Source: Paenibacillaceae bacterium ZCTH02-B3 (lineage in GTDB: Bacteria > Bacillota > Bacilli > Paenibacillales > Paenibacillaceae). Taken from it: a DNA stretch of 41,690 nt. A program made the translations under genes and the position numbers. The DNA lies in the NCBI GenBank assembly GCA_002159065.1, contig LZRV01000018.1, forward strand, positions 1 through 41,690, written 5' to 3'. Shown piece after piece: positions 7,479 to 16,374 of this stretch. Position 1 is the first letter of the stretch. Each line of letters starts with the position of its first letter. The notes below the pieces were generated by a model. The model was given only the letters and a program-made list of their open reading frames with translations. It searched no databases and was not told the origin of the DNA.

Positions 7479-10343
7479 TCAGGAAACGGAAGACGAAAGC
7501 GCCCCCAGCGTGCGGGCCCGGTCCCGTTCGAGAATCGGCTTCAAATAACGGCCCGTGTAAGAGGCGGGATGCACGGCCACCTCTTCCGGCGTGCCGACGG
7601 CCACCACCGTGCCGCCGCCGTCGCCGCCTTCCGGCCCCAGGTCGATGATATAGTCCGCCGTCTTGATCACGTCGAGGTTGTGCTCGATCACGATCACCGT
7701 GTCGCCCGCGTCCACCAGCCGGTGCAGCACCTCCAGCAGATGGCCGATGTCGTGGGTGTGCAGGCCGGTCGTCGGCTCGTCAAGGATGTACAGCGTCTTG
7801 CCGTTGCTGCGCCGGTGCAGCTCCGACGCCAGCTTCACGCGCTGCGCCTCGCCGCCCGACAGCGTCGTCGCCGGCTGGCCCAGTTTCATGTAGCCGAGGC
7901 CGACGTCCATCAGCGTCTGGAGCTTCCGGTGGATGCGCGGGATGTTGCGGAAAAATTCCGTGGCGTCCTCCACCGTCATATCCAGCACTTCGGAGATGTT
8001 TTTTCCCTTGTACCGGATCTCCAGCGTCTCGCGGTTGTACCGCTTCCCCTTGCATACCTCGCACGGCACGTACACGTCCGGGAGGAAATGCATCTCGATC
8101 TTGATGATGCCGTCGCCCTTGCACGCTTCGCAGCGGCCGCCCCGCACGTTGAAGCTGAAGCGTCCCTTCTTGTAGCCGCGCACCCTCGCCTCCGTGGTGG
8201 CGGCGAACACGTCGCGGATGTCGTCGAAGACGCCGGTGTACGTGGCCGGGTTGGAACGCGGCGTCCGGCCGATGGGCGACTGGTCGATGTCGATGACCTT
8301 TTCCAGATGCTCAATGCCGCGGATTTCCTTGTATTCGCCGGGCTTCACCTTCGCCTTGTGCAACTCCCGGGCCAGGGCCTTGTACAGGATTTCGTTGACC
8401 AGGGTCGATTTGCCGCTGCCGGACACCCCGGTCACCGCAACAAAGACGCCCAAGGGAATGCGCACGTCGATGCGCTTCAGGTTGTTTTCGGCGGCGCCGA
8501 TGATTTCCAGCCAGTTGCCGTTCGGCTTCCTGCGCTCCAGCGGCACCGGGATGAACTTGCGGCCGCTGAGGTAGGCGCCGGTAATGGATTTCTCGTTGGC
8601 CATCACTTCCTCCGGCGTGCCTTCCGCCACGACGGTGCCGCCGTGGATGCCCGCGCCGGGGCCGATGTCGATGATCCAGTCGGCCGCCCGCATCGTGTCC
8701 TCGTCGTGCTCGACGACGATAAGAGTGTTGCCCAGGTCGCGCATCTGCTGCAGCGTCCGGATCAGCCGGTCGTTGTCCCGCTGGTGCAGCCCGATGCTCG
8801 GCTCGTCCAGGATGTACAGCACGCCCATGAGGCTGGAACCGATCTGGGTCGCCAGCCGGATGCGCTGCGCCTCGCCCCCCGACAGCGTGCCCGCGGCGCG
8901 CGACAGCGTGAGATACTCCAGCCCGACGTTGACGAGAAAGCCGAGCCGGTTGTTGATTTCCTTCAGGATCAGATTGGCGATGGCCCGTTCCTTCTCCGTC
9001 AGCTTCAGATTGGCGAAAAACTTCTGCGCCTCGGCCACGGACAGGGACGTGACCTCCGCGATGCTGCGGCCGCCCACCGTCACCGCGAGGGCTTCCTTTT
9101 TCAGCCGGCGCCCCTGGCACACGGTACAGGGCTGCGCGCTCATGAACGATTCGATGAACTCGCGGATGCCTTCGGAAGGCGTCTCCCGGTAGCGCCGCTC
9201 CAGATTGCGGACGATGCCCTCAAACGGCACGTAGGCCTCCCGGACATGGCCGAAATCGTTCTCGTAGCGGAAGCGGACCTTCACCCCGCCCGTGCCGTAA
9301 AGCAACACGTTCATCTGTTCTTCCGTCAGCTCGGAGACCGGCACGTCGGTGGGAATGCCGTAATGCTTGCACACCGCGTCAAGGAACTGCGGATAGTAGT
9401 TGGACGTGCTGCCGGCCCACGCCTCGAAGGCGCCCTGGCTGATCGATTTGCTTCTGTCGGGTACCAAGAGGTCCGGGTCGATGATCATCTTCATCCCGAG
9501 ACCGTCGCATTCCGGACAGGCCCCGTAGGGGGAGTTGAAGGAAAAAAGCCGCGGCGCCAGTTCCCCGATGGAAAACCCGCAGATCGGACAGGACAGGTTG
9601 GCGTTGAACAACAGTTCCTCGTGGTCGATCACGTCGACGATCACCTGGCCGCCCGACAGCTTCAGGGCCGTCTCCAGCGAATCGGCCAGGCGCGCGGCCA
9701 CGTCTTCCTTGACGACGATCCGGTCGACGACGACCTCGATGGTGTGCTTTTTGTTTTTTTCCAGCTCGATTTTCTCCGACAGGTCGCGGATTTCCCCGTT
9801 GACGCGCACGCGGGCGTACCCCTGCTTGCGGATGTCCTGCAAGAGCTTCGCGTGCTCTCCCTTGCGTCCGGACACCAGCGGCGCCAGAATCTGCATCCGC
9901 GTCCGCTCCGGATACGAAAGCAGCCGGTCCACCATCTGCTCCACCGTCTGCGCGGCGATTTCCACCCCGTGCTCCGGGCAGTGCGGCTTGCCGATGCGGG
10001 CAAAGAGCAGACGCAAATAATCATAGATCTCCGTCACCGTCCCCACGGTGGAACGGGGGTTGCGGCTGGTCGTCTTCTGGTCGATGGAAATGGCCGGCGA
10101 AAGGCCCTCGATGGCGTCCACGTCCGGCTTGTCCATCTGGCCAAGGAACTGTCTCGCGTAGGCGGACAGCGACTCCACGTAGCGGCGCTGCCCTTCCGCG
10201 TAGATGGTGTCGAACGCCAGCGACGTCTTGCCGGATCCGCTCAGGCCGGTGAGCACGACGAACTTGTCGCGGGGAATGCTGACGTCGATGTTTTTCAGGT
10301 TATGGACGCGTGCGCCCTTGATGACGATGTGGGTGTTGGCCAA
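7479..10343 (-). CDS. uvrA: Excinuclease ABC subunit A (UvrA)
   Basis: 954 residues, the normal family length. UvrA is the damage-sensing ATPase that loads UvrB in nucleotide excision repair. The first ABC half has Walker A GLSGSGKT (33-40), the CPICG...CPEC zinc finger in its insertion, signature [16 protein letters not shown] and Walker [16 protein letters not shown]. The second half has GVSGSGKST, the essential C-terminal zinc module CEACKGDG...CEVCKGKR, signature [15 protein letters not shown] and [15 protein letters not shown]. The start is TTG at 10343 behind AAGGGGGGCG, giving [16 protein letters not shown]. uvrB is not adjacent. It has its own promoter, with a LexA-type box at the start point, and its own terminator. 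Confidence 0.98.
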   Translation of the reverse strand: MANTHIVIKGARVHNLKNIDVSIPRDKFVVLTGLSGSGKTSLAFDTIYAEGQRRYVESLSAYARQFLGQMDKPDVDAIEGLSPAISIDQKTTSRNPRSTVGTVTEIYDYLRLLFARIGKPHCPEHGVEIAAQTVEQMVDRLLSYPERTRMQILAPLVSGRKGEHAKLLQDIRKQGYARVRVNGEIRDLSEKIELEKNKKHTIEVVVDRIVVKEDVAARLADSLETALKLSGGQVIVDVIDHEELLFNANLSCPICGFSIGELAPRLFSFNSPYGACPECDGLGMKMIIDPDLLVPDRSKSISQGAFEAWAGSTSNYYPQFLDAVCKHYGIPTDVPVSELTEEQMNVLLYGTGGVKVRFRYENDFGHVREAYVPFEGIVRNLERRYRETPSEGIREFIESFMSAQPCTVCQGRRLKKEALAVTVGGRSIAEVTSLSVAEAQKFFANLKLTEKERAIANLILKEINNRLGFLVNVGLEYLTLSRAAGTLSGGEAQRIRLATQIGSSLMGVLYILDEPSIGLHQRDNDRLIRTLQQMRDLGNTLIVVEHDEDTMRAADWIIDIGPGAGIHGGTVVAEGTPEEVMANEKSITGAYLSGRKFIPVPLERRKPNGNWLEIIGAAENNLKRIDVRIPLGVFVAVTGVSGSGKSTLVNEILYKALARELHKAKVKPGEYKEIRGIEHLEKVIDIDQSPIGRTPRSNPATYTGVFDDIRDVFAATTEARVRGYKKGRFSFNVRGGRCEACKGDGIIKIEMHFLPDVYVPCEVCKGKRYNRETLEIRYKGKNISEVLDMTVEDATEFFRNIPRIHRKLQTLMDVGLGYMKLGQPATTLSGGEAQRVKLASELHRRSNGKTLYILDEPTTGLHTHDIGHLLEVLHRLVDAGDTVIVIEHNLDVIKTADYIIDLGPEGGDGGGTVVAVGTPEEVAVHPASYTGRYLKPILERDRARTLGALSSSVS

Positions 10344-10395
10344 CGGACAAACGCCCCCCTTGATGCCGGAGCGGAATTTGCCATCACTGGAAAAT

Positions 10396-10409
10396 CGAAT
10401 GCGTGTTCC
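10396..10409. promoter_or_regulatory. LexA/DinR (SOS) box of uvrA
   Basis: CGAATGCGTGTTCC matches the B. subtilis DinR/LexA consensus CGAACRNRYGTTYC at 13 of 14 positions; only C5 is changed to T. It covers the expected transcription start, just downstream of the uvrA -10, which is the typical place for LexA repression. Confidence 0.8.
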
Positions 10410-10414
10410 CGTCC

Positions 10415-10443
10415 ATTATAGCGAATGGCCGCTGGTCATGCAA
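10415..10443 (-). promoter_or_regulatory. uvrA promoter
   Basis: On the minus strand a perfect -10 TATAAT (10415-10420) and a weak -35 TTGCAT (10438-10443) are separated by 17 bp. The start would be near 10408, giving a leader of about 65 nt before the TTG start. Confidence 0.65.
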
Positions 10444-10632
10444 ATGCAACTCATCCGCTCTGAACGTGATTTTCATTTTGTCGTGATCACGCTTTTCTAT
10501 TCCGCGTCCCTGATGGACACGGAAATTTCCGGTCTGCTCAACGTATCGCAACAGGCGATCACGAAAACGCGCCATTCGGAATTTCACTTTATAGAAGCGA
10601 GGAAAGAAACCAGGCCTGGGGCTTCCCAATAA
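10438..10632 (+). pseudogene. Fragment of a sigma-70 region-4-like helix-turn-helix protein, apparently frameshifted
   Basis: This 64-codon frame contains FHFVVITLFYSASLMDTEISGLLNVSQQAITKTRH (quoted as a span, residues about 11-45). It resembles sigma region 4: a hydrophobic helix, a T/D-x-E-I-x-x-L-L turn and a recognition helix NVSQQAITK. A complete domain would end with a basic RAL..L helix. That appears one frame over: dropping one A from the AAAA at 10564-10567 yields TKRAIRNFTL and a stop. There is no sigma region 2 upstream, no ribosome site, and the 5' end overlaps the uvrA promoter. I read it as a truncated, frameshifted remnant. The family assignment comes from pattern only. Confidence 0.45.
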
Positions 10633-10655
10633 GTTCCAACGAGGTGATGGCAGAA

Positions 10656-10817
10656 ATGTGCAACTGTCAGGAACAAAAAGAACAAAAGACCGTTGCCGTC
10701 CCGGTGGAGGAATATGCGGAGCTTCAAGAAAAAGCCCGCATTCTCCGGGAATTGTTCAACCAGCAAATGACGGAACACGAATCATTCCGGAAAGACTCTT
10801 CCGTACGGAATGGATGA
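10656..10817 (+). CDS. Small hypothetical protein (53 residues)
   Basis: The ATG at 10656 follows GAGGTG by nine bases, a good ribosome site. The product starts MCNCQEQKEQKTVAVPVEEYAEL and continues as a charged helix (LQEKARILRELFNQQ). It begins 23 bp after the stop of the sigma-like fragment on the same strand, and the two may once have been one unit. An N-terminal Cys-x-Cys pair and a VPVEEYAEL-type strand-helix start are visible, but I recognise no family. Its 3' end overlaps an open frame on the other strand by 36 bp. Whether it is expressed is uncertain. Confidence 0.45.
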   Translation: MCNCQEQKEQKTVAVPVEEYAELQEKARILRELFNQQMTEHESFRKDSSVRNG

Positions 10818-11003
10818 AACGTCCAGCTGAAGCGTCTCGTCCGGCAATTCGCAGATGACGATGGGCACTTTGCGCACCTCGGTCTTGCGCGGTTCCCCGG
10901 AAGGTTCCGCCGATGGAAGATTCTTGCCGTTTCCGGAACTTTTTCGCCCGATCGAAAATCTGAAGCTTCTCGGAACGTTGAAGAGCGTCCTGCCAGGAAA
11001 ACT
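10782..11003 (-). pseudogene. Orphan reading frame without a start, possible gene remnant
   Basis: The minus-strand frame is open for 73 codons from a TAG at 11004-11006 to a TGA at 10782-10784 and has no usable ATG/GTG near its beginning. The C-terminal half reads like protein (TEVRKVPIVICELPDETLQL, then DVSSIPYGRVFPE). The upstream sequence looks more protein-like in the neighbouring frame (LQRSEKLQIFDRAKKFRKRQ). That suggests a degraded, frameshifted gene end, but chance is possible. No family is recognised. Confidence 0.25.
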
Positions 11004-11073
11004 CTAATCGACAGTTTCTGCGCGTCCGTTGGAGAAAACAATCCAAATTTTCCGGAGAGGGGGACCGATCCTT

Positions 11074-13185
11074 TCACGCGGCCGGCAGAAGCACCTTCGC
11101 CTTGAACAAGTCGCCGTCGAGTTCCAGTTCGAACGTGCCGCCGTGCAGATCGACGATCGACTTCGCGATCGCCAGGCCCAGCCCGGAGCCTTCGGTGTGC
11201 CGCGACGCGTCTCCGCGCTTGAACCGTTCCAGCAGTTCGTCGACATTGTCGCCAAGCTCGTATTTGGTGACATTCTTGAACACGATCTCCGCCCGGCCGC
11301 CCTCTCGCCTGAGCGTGATGTAGGCCCGGCTGCCTTCCAGGGAATAGCGGAGCATGTTCGAAATGAGATTGTCGAACACGCGCCACATCTTCTTCCCGTC
11401 GACGAAGGCGAAGACCGGTTCTTCCGGGAGTTTCACCCGAAATTCGATTCCCCCGTCCCCCGCCTTCGCGCCGGACTCGGCCAGCGCCTGTTGAATCAGC
11501 TGGACGAGATCGAGCCGTTCGCGGCTCAGCTCCACATTGCCGCTCGCCATTTTGGACGCTTCGAACAGGTCGTCGATCAGGACTTTCAGCCGTTTGCTTT
11601 TTTGATCGAGGATGTCGATGTAGGACGCCCTCTCCTTCTCCGGCAGTTCCGGACGCTTCAGCAGTTCCACATAGGAGATGATCGACGTGAGCGGCGTGCG
11701 AAGATCATGGCTCACGTTCGTGATGAGTTCCGCCTTGAGCCGCTCGCTTTTCGCCTCCTTCGCCCTCGACGCTTCGGCGTCCTGCCGCATCCGGTTCCAG
11801 TGGGCCGTCAGTTCCGCCATCACCGATTTTCCGCCGGCCGGAAGATCGCCGACCCGCTTTCCATCCGCGTAATCCCGGGCGGCGGCAAGCAACCGGTTCA
11901 GATACCCGGCCTGCTTCAGCGCGAAAAAGACATACAAAACGGCCGCGGGAACGAGCAGCGCCAGGATCGCGGCGGCACTGGCGGACCGATCGACCGCGAA
12001 GGCGCACGCCGCAAATCCAAGCCCACAGGCGACGCCGGCAAACAGCAGCACCTGCGCGCCGATCCGCAGGTTCAGGAAGGCGTCGCGGACCAGGAAGACC
12101 AGCCGCATGATCAGCGACTTGCGCATTTCGTCCGACGCTTCCCGCTCCTTCAGCGTCCGATACGACCACCAAAACTGCGCGGCGAAAGCCGCCGTCACGA
12201 CGGCCAGTACCGCCAACCGCCAGAAGTCCTCCGCGGCAGGGAGGGGCGCGTTTTCGTTGTTCACCAGCCTGTCAAAGGCCAGAATCGGTTTCTGGTGCAG
12301 GCCGTACGCGAACATTCCCGTAAAGAGGATCAGCGCAAACCGGAGGTCGATCGGAACGTTCCCGTACAGGAATCGCACACCGCGCGCTGCACCGCCGTCC
12401 GGCACGCCGACGGTTCGCGCCGACAGTCTTGCGCCGGCGGCCGCGGCCAGCGCCAGCAGCAGCGCGCCCGCGCCCAGCATGACAAACGTATACGCCTGAT
12501 GCTTCCGGTACTCCCGGTAAAGCGCCAGGAAATTTTCCGACTTCGGCACCCCGATCCATCCCGTGAACTGCTTCGCCGGTTTCCTGGCCGCCGCCTTCGC
12601 CACTTCCTCCTTGTAAGGAAGCCCGGGAGACAATCCGTGCGCCGTAAGCCGCTCGTCCCGCCGGTCGGGATACCGGATCAGGAACATCATCTCCTCCGCC
12701 GCCTCGGCCCCGCCGCCGGCCGCTTCCGCTTCCCGGTCCAGATTGGTATACACCCGGCCGGTTCCCGTTTCAACGAGATAGTAGGCAAATCGCTCGCGAT
12801 CCCGGAGGAAATCGGCGCGCAGATTGACCAGGGAATCGAAATACCGGCGCAATTCTTCTTCTTTCTCCAAAGCGATCTCCCGGCGAATTTCCTCGTCGCT
12901 CATCTCTTCCCGACCGATCCCGTGAAGCGCCCGGTAGTTCCCGATCTCCGCACGGGTCGGATTGATTTCCCGCATCGCTTCCTCCAGCGTAACCGGCGCC
13001 AGCTCGAAGAACCTGAGGAGCGGGATGAACCGCCCCAGTTCCCGCTGGATGCCGCTCGCTTCGATGAAGGGTTTTCCGGAGTACCGGGAAACATCGGTCA
13101 GTCCGGCGATCACCCCGTTTGCGCCGATGGTCAGCAAGAGCAGCACCGCTCCCATTGCCAGCCTACTTCTCCATTTTGTACCCAA
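11074..13185 (-). CDS. Membrane sensor histidine kinase
   Basis: 703 residues. A first membrane helix (about 12-29) leads to an extracytoplasmic region (about 30-230). A block of helices follows (about 231-252, 281-297, 323-340, 378-398, 402-423), then the kinase. HisKA carries the phospho-acceptor H493 in NVSHDLRTPLTSI. The ATPase has an N-box DNLISNMLRYS and a G2 box GSGLGLAIAKS. The usual DxGxG G1 box is replaced by FKNVTKYELGDNVDELLERF, a variant seen in some Firmicute kinases of antimicrobial-sensing type. The start is TTG 13185, supported by AAGGTGG nine bases upstream, and it overlaps the regulator gene by 23 bp. An ATG at 13155 is the alternative, but it would lose the basic residues before helix 1. 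The signal is unknown. Confidence 0.92.
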   Translation of the reverse strand: MGTKWRSRLAMGAVLLLLTIGANGVIAGLTDVSRYSGKPFIEASGIQRELGRFIPLLRFFELAPVTLEEAMREINPTRAEIGNYRALHGIGREEMSDEEIRREIALEKEEELRRYFDSLVNLRADFLRDRERFAYYLVETGTGRVYTNLDREAEAAGGGAEAAEEMMFLIRYPDRRDERLTAHGLSPGLPYKEEVAKAAARKPAKQFTGWIGVPKSENFLALYREYRKHQAYTFVMLGAGALLLALAAAAGARLSARTVGVPDGGAARGVRFLYGNVPIDLRFALILFTGMFAYGLHQKPILAFDRLVNNENAPLPAAEDFWRLAVLAVVTAAFAAQFWWSYRTLKEREASDEMRKSLIMRLVFLVRDAFLNLRIGAQVLLFAGVACGLGFAACAFAVDRSASAAAILALLVPAAVLYVFFALKQAGYLNRLLAAARDYADGKRVGDLPAGGKSVMAELTAHWNRMRQDAEASRAKEAKSERLKAELITNVSHDLRTPLTSIISYVELLKRPELPEKERASYIDILDQKSKRLKVLIDDLFEASKMASGNVELSRERLDLVQLIQQALAESGAKAGDGGIEFRVKLPEEPVFAFVDGKKMWRVFDNLISNMLRYSLEGSRAYITLRREGGRAEIVFKNVTKYELGDNVDELLERFKRGDASRHTEGSGLGLAIAKSIVDLHGGTFELELDGDLFKAKVLLPAA

Positions 13186-13855
13186 GTCCCCACACCACCT
13201 TCAAGTAGCGAGGATTTTTCGGATCGATCTCGATTTTCTCGCGGATTCTGCGGATGTGGACAGCCACCGTATTCTCGGGGCGGAACCCGGGCTCTTTCCA
13301 GACCCGCTCGTAAATCTCGTCGATGGAAAACACGCGCCCCGGATGCGTCATGAGCAGTTCCACGATGCCGTATTCGATGGGCGTCAGCCGGACCGGTTCG
13401 CCGTGCAGCCGAACCTCCTTCGCGTCCGGGTCGAGGGTGAGGCCGTTCAGGCGAATCACGCGGCTTCCGCCTTCGTACATGCCAAGCCTCGTGTATCTCC
13501 TGAGCCGGGATTTCACCCGCGCGACGAGCTCCACGGGATTGAACGGTTTCGTCACATAATCGTCGGCGCCGATCTGCAGGCCAAGCACCTTGTCCGTATC
13601 TTCGCTTTTTGCGCTCAGCATGAGGATCGGAACGTTTTTCTTCTCCCGTATCCGGTGCGTGGCCCCGATGCCGTCCAGCCGCGGCATCATCACGTCCATG
13701 ATGACGAGATGGACGTCATGCCGCTCGATGAGTTCCAGCGCCGCAAGGCCGTCCTCCGCTTCCAGCACGGACAGGCCTTCGTTGCGGAGATAGATGCCGA
13801 TCGCCTCGCGGATTTCCTTGTCGTCGTCGACGACCAGCACGGTGTGTTCACGCAC
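13163..13855 (-). CDS. OmpR/PhoB-family response regulator
   Basis: 230 residues. The receiver domain (1-120) has acidic pocket DDD (10-12), phospho-acceptor D54 in VIMDVMMP, and the switch lysine in DDYVTKPFNP. The winged-helix output domain (about 132-228) shows LTPIEYGIVELLMTHPG, FSIDEIYERVW, NTVAVHIRRIREKIE and YLKVVWGLGYK, typical of VanR/PhoB-type regulators. The start is GTG 13855, eight bases after AAGGAGA. It is the first gene of the two-component operon, with the kinase overlapping its 3' end. An 18-bp perfect dyad lies in its leader. The divergently encoded symporter/deacetylase pair is a plausible target, but that is only from position. Confidence 0.95.
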   Translation of the reverse strand: MREHTVLVVDDDKEIREAIGIYLRNEGLSVLEAEDGLAALELIERHDVHLVIMDVMMPRLDGIGATHRIREKKNVPILMLSAKSEDTDKVLGLQIGADDYVTKPFNPVELVARVKSRLRRYTRLGMYEGGSRVIRLNGLTLDPDAKEVRLHGEPVRLTPIEYGIVELLMTHPGRVFSIDEIYERVWKEPGFRPENTVAVHIRRIREKIEIDPKNPRYLKVVWGLGYKMEK

Positions 13856-13876
13856 GACCGGTTCTCCTTCCTCTTC

Positions 13877-13905
13877 CGTAATCGGCCGATTACGCTTTCA
13901 TTATA
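13877..13905 (-). promoter_or_regulatory. Two-component operon -10 with an 18-bp perfect dyad at the start point
   Basis: A perfect -10 TATAAT occupies 13900-13905 on the minus strand. I find no good -35 at 16-18 bp, which suits an activator-dependent promoter. CGTAATCGGCCGATTACG (13877-13894) is a perfect 18-bp inverted repeat with no loop, covering the expected start about 6-8 bp past the -10. It lies 22 bp before the GTG start and just upstream of the ribosome site. The 301-bp divergent spacer up to the symporter gene (13856-14156) shows no other convincing gene. Confidence 0.55.
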
Positions 13906-14156
13906 GGAGATAGGAGGAAATTTTTGCGAAACAGGAGAGAGAAAAATGAAGAATTTCTTAAGAAACCGGCGAAATGCCGAGGAACGGCCCGCCGCCGGCA
14001 CAGGGACGCCTTTTTCTCCGATTGGAGGAAATGTCAGCCGCCAAAACGAATACAACAGAAGTAAATGCGGTTCCGGCCCAATCGCAAAGGAATGGCTGAA
14101 GCGTGCGGAACAAACGGGACGGCGACACATGCGGCCAAAGGCGGGAGCGGGCGTCG

Positions 14157-15491
14157 ATGGGGAGAAAATGGGTGAATTCGCCCACGGTTTACGCGTTGGG
14201 CATCTTTGCGATGATGGCGCCCAGCCAGGCGCTCTTGGCGTTTTCCAGCTACTATTACGTGGACAAACTCGGACTCGGCATCGGCCTGTTCGCAATCGCC
14301 CGCGCCGTCTACCAGGTCTGGGACGCCGTCAACCAGCCGCTGGCCGGTTACCTGTCGGACCGCACGCGCACCCGCCACGGCCGGCGCAAGCCGTGGATCT
14401 GGGCGTCCATTCTTCCGTTCATGCTGACGTTCGTCGCGGTCTTCTCCGTGCCCGAAGGCCTGGACGACCGCCTGATGTTTGCATGGCTGATGGTTTCCAT
14501 CTTTTTGTTTGAAGCCGTCGCCACCATTTTGTGGGTCAACTACGGCGCGTTGTTTCCCGAACTCTTCCGCGGCGAGCGGCTGCGGGCCCGGGCTTCGGCC
14601 GTCCAGCAGGGCTTCCAGATCACGGCGCTCCTGATCGGCTCGGCGCTGACGCCGTTCCTGTACACCCGGCTGGGCTTTGCCGGCATGTCGGTCGTCTACG
14701 CCCTGGTGTTCGCCGCGTTCATCCTGCCGTTCATCCTGGGCGTACGGGAAGACCCGGAAGCGAGCCGGGAACCTCCCCTGCCGCTTCTGGCGGCGTTCCG
14801 CGAAACCCTGAAGAACCGGGAATTCTGGATTTTCAACATCGCGGGTTCGTTCGCCATGACGGTGAACGGCCTGCTCAGTTCCGTCATCCCGTTTTACGCC
14901 AAATACGCCCTGAACATCCCCGATGAGCAGGTGTCGTTCCTGCTCGCCTCGGTGTTCCTTCCGGTCATTCCCTTCGTGGCGGCCTGGTACGGCATCGTCC
15001 GCCGGCTGGGCGCCCGCGCGGCCTGGCGGCTGGCCTTCGCGGTCTACGGGCTATCCGTCGTTCCGCTCTGGTTCTGCTCGAATCTGGCCGGGGGCATCGC
15101 CGCCGGCATCATCGTCGGATTCGGCCTGGCCGGCATTCTCGTGACGCCCCCGCTCATCGGCAGCCGCATCATCGACCTCGACGCGATCAAAACCGGCCGC
15201 CGGCGGGAAGGCATCTACGTCGCCGTGGGCGGATTCATCACCCGCTCCAGCGGGTTCCTTACGGCGGCGGCGTTCTGGATCGTCGGCATGGCCTTCGGCT
15301 ACGTCAGCGGCGACAACCCGGGGCCGAATCCGGAAATGACCTTCCGGGTGCTGGCCTGCGTCGTTCCGCTCTGCCTGCTCGCGATCTCCTTCGGCGTGTC
15401 GCTAATGCTTGGCGACATCTCGGCGGAGGCGAAAGTTCAAAAGGCGGGTTCGGTGTATGGGGAACAGACGGCTGATCCTGAACTGCGATGA
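14157..15491 (+). CDS. MFS/GPH-family sugar:cation symporter
   Basis: 444 residues, about 12 membrane helices. The GPH (MelB/XynP/LacS) pattern is visible: an early YYYVDKLGLGIGLFAIARAVYQVWDAVNQPLAGYLSDRTRTRHGRRKPWI span holds the conserved Asp and the basic loop between helices 2 and 3. Mid-protein NYGALFPELFRGERLRARA follows the family's pattern, and later GIVRRLG and RIIDLDAIKTGRRREGIYVAVGGFI match the helix 8-10 loop. ATG 14157 (MGRKWVNSP) follows GGGAG by ten bases. The frame is open 18 codons further without family similarity. The ChbG-like deacetylase begins inside its 3' end, so the two are coupled. An oligosaccharide or amino-sugar oligomer is a likely substrate, inferred from the neighbour. 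Confidence 0.9.
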   Translation: MGRKWVNSPTVYALGIFAMMAPSQALLAFSSYYYVDKLGLGIGLFAIARAVYQVWDAVNQPLAGYLSDRTRTRHGRRKPWIWASILPFMLTFVAVFSVPEGLDDRLMFAWLMVSIFLFEAVATILWVNYGALFPELFRGERLRARASAVQQGFQITALLIGSALTPFLYTRLGFAGMSVVYALVFAAFILPFILGVREDPEASREPPLPLLAAFRETLKNREFWIFNIAGSFAMTVNGLLSSVIPFYAKYALNIPDEQVSFLLASVFLPVIPFVAAWYGIVRRLGARAAWRLAFAVYGLSVVPLWFCSNLAGGIAAGIIVGFGLAGILVTPPLIGSRIIDLDAIKTGRRREGIYVAVGGFITRSSGFLTAAAFWIVGMAFGYVSGDNPGPNPEMTFRVLACVVPLCLLAISFGVSLMLGDISAEAKVQKAGSVYGEQTADPELR

Positions 15492-16374
15492 TTTCGGCCA
15501 GTGCGGGGCGGCGAACCGGGCGATCATGCATTTGCTGGAGGAAGGAAAGGTTTCGTCCGCCACGCTGATGCCGCCTGCGCCGGGGTTCCGCGAGGCCGCG
15601 GAGTGGTGCCGGAAAAAAGGCGCGACGCGCGTCGGGCTGCATCTCACCCTGACCAGCGAAATCGACGGGCTGCGCTGGTCCGGCCTGACCGGCCATCCTT
15701 CCCTGCACGACGAAACCGGGCATCTGCACCGGACGGTGGAAGAGTTCGAGCGGAAAGCGGACGCGAAGGCGGTACGGCTGGAAATCGAGGCGCAGTTTCG
15801 CGCGGTGCGGGAAGCGGGGGTGGACATTTCACACGTCGACAACCACATGGGAAGCCTGTACGGACTGGCGACGGGACGGCACTTCGTGCAGACGGTGCTG
15901 TGGCAATGCGCCAAACGCGGGCTCCCTTTCCGGCTGCCCCGGAACCTCGATCCGGAAAGCGTCCGGATCAAAGCCGTGGAAGCAGCCAGGCGGAATCAGG
16001 CAATGGCGGCGGCGCTGGCGGACACGCTGGGTGTCGGCCTGCCGGACCGGGTGCTCGGCCACTCCCACCTTTCCGAGGAAGGCGAAACATACGACTCGTT
16101 CAAGCAGTCGGTCATCCGCGGGCTGTACGCGCTGCCCGACGGAGTGGTCGAGATCTTCATGCATCCGGCGGTTGACGACGGGTTGATGAGAAGGCTCACC
16201 ACCCATTGGGAGAAAAGGGTGTGGGAATTCCGCCTGCTCCTGGACGGCGACTTCCATTACGCGCTGCGCGACGCGGGGATCGTCCTGTACGACTACCGCC
16301 GCCTGCAAGCCGAACGCCGCCGGCCCCGCCTCCGGGCCGCGGCGGCCCTGTTCCGCCTGCTTTGGCGGTCTTGA
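15457..16374 (+). CDS. ChbG/YdjC-family carbohydrate deacetylase
   Basis: 305 residues. This family removes an acetyl group from chito-oligosaccharides or related amino sugars in the cytoplasm. The metal site is recognisable: LNCDDFGQCGAANRAI at the N-terminus (Asp), GLHLTLTSE, and HVDNHMGSLYG (His-x-x-x-His region). HSHLSEEGETY and EIFMHPAVDD follow toward the C-terminus. ATG 15457 is preceded by AAGGCGGG eight bases upstream. It overlaps the symporter gene by 35 bp, so transport and deacetylation are likely made together. The C-terminal tail (about the last 25 residues) is Arg-rich and not part of the conserved fold. No terminator is evident after the stop. Confidence 0.88.
   Translation: MGNRRLILNCDDFGQCGAANRAIMHLLEEGKVSSATLMPPAPGFREAAEWCRKKGATRVGLHLTLTSEIDGLRWSGLTGHPSLHDETGHLHRTVEEFERKADAKAVRLEIEAQFRAVREAGVDISHVDNHMGSLYGLATGRHFVQTVLWQCAKRGLPFRLPRNLDPESVRIKAVEAARRNQAMAAALADTLGVGLPDRVLGHSHLSEEGETYDSFKQSVIRGLYALPDGVVEIFMHPAVDDGLMRRLTTHWEKRVWEFRLLLDGDFHYALRDAGIVLYDYRRLQAERRRPRLRAAAALFRLLWRS

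Noticed and set aside
52..10421. Very long plus-strand ORFs antisense to pcrA, uvrA and secA (up to 950 codons)
   Set aside because: They mirror codon structure of high-GC genes on the other strand, lack ribosome sites, and their products (His/Asp/Arg/Val-rich) have no recognisable domains.
13946..14512. 188-codon plus-strand ORF with a good ribosome site before the symporter
   Set aside because: Most of it overlaps the symporter gene in another frame, and its first 60 codons lack any domain character.
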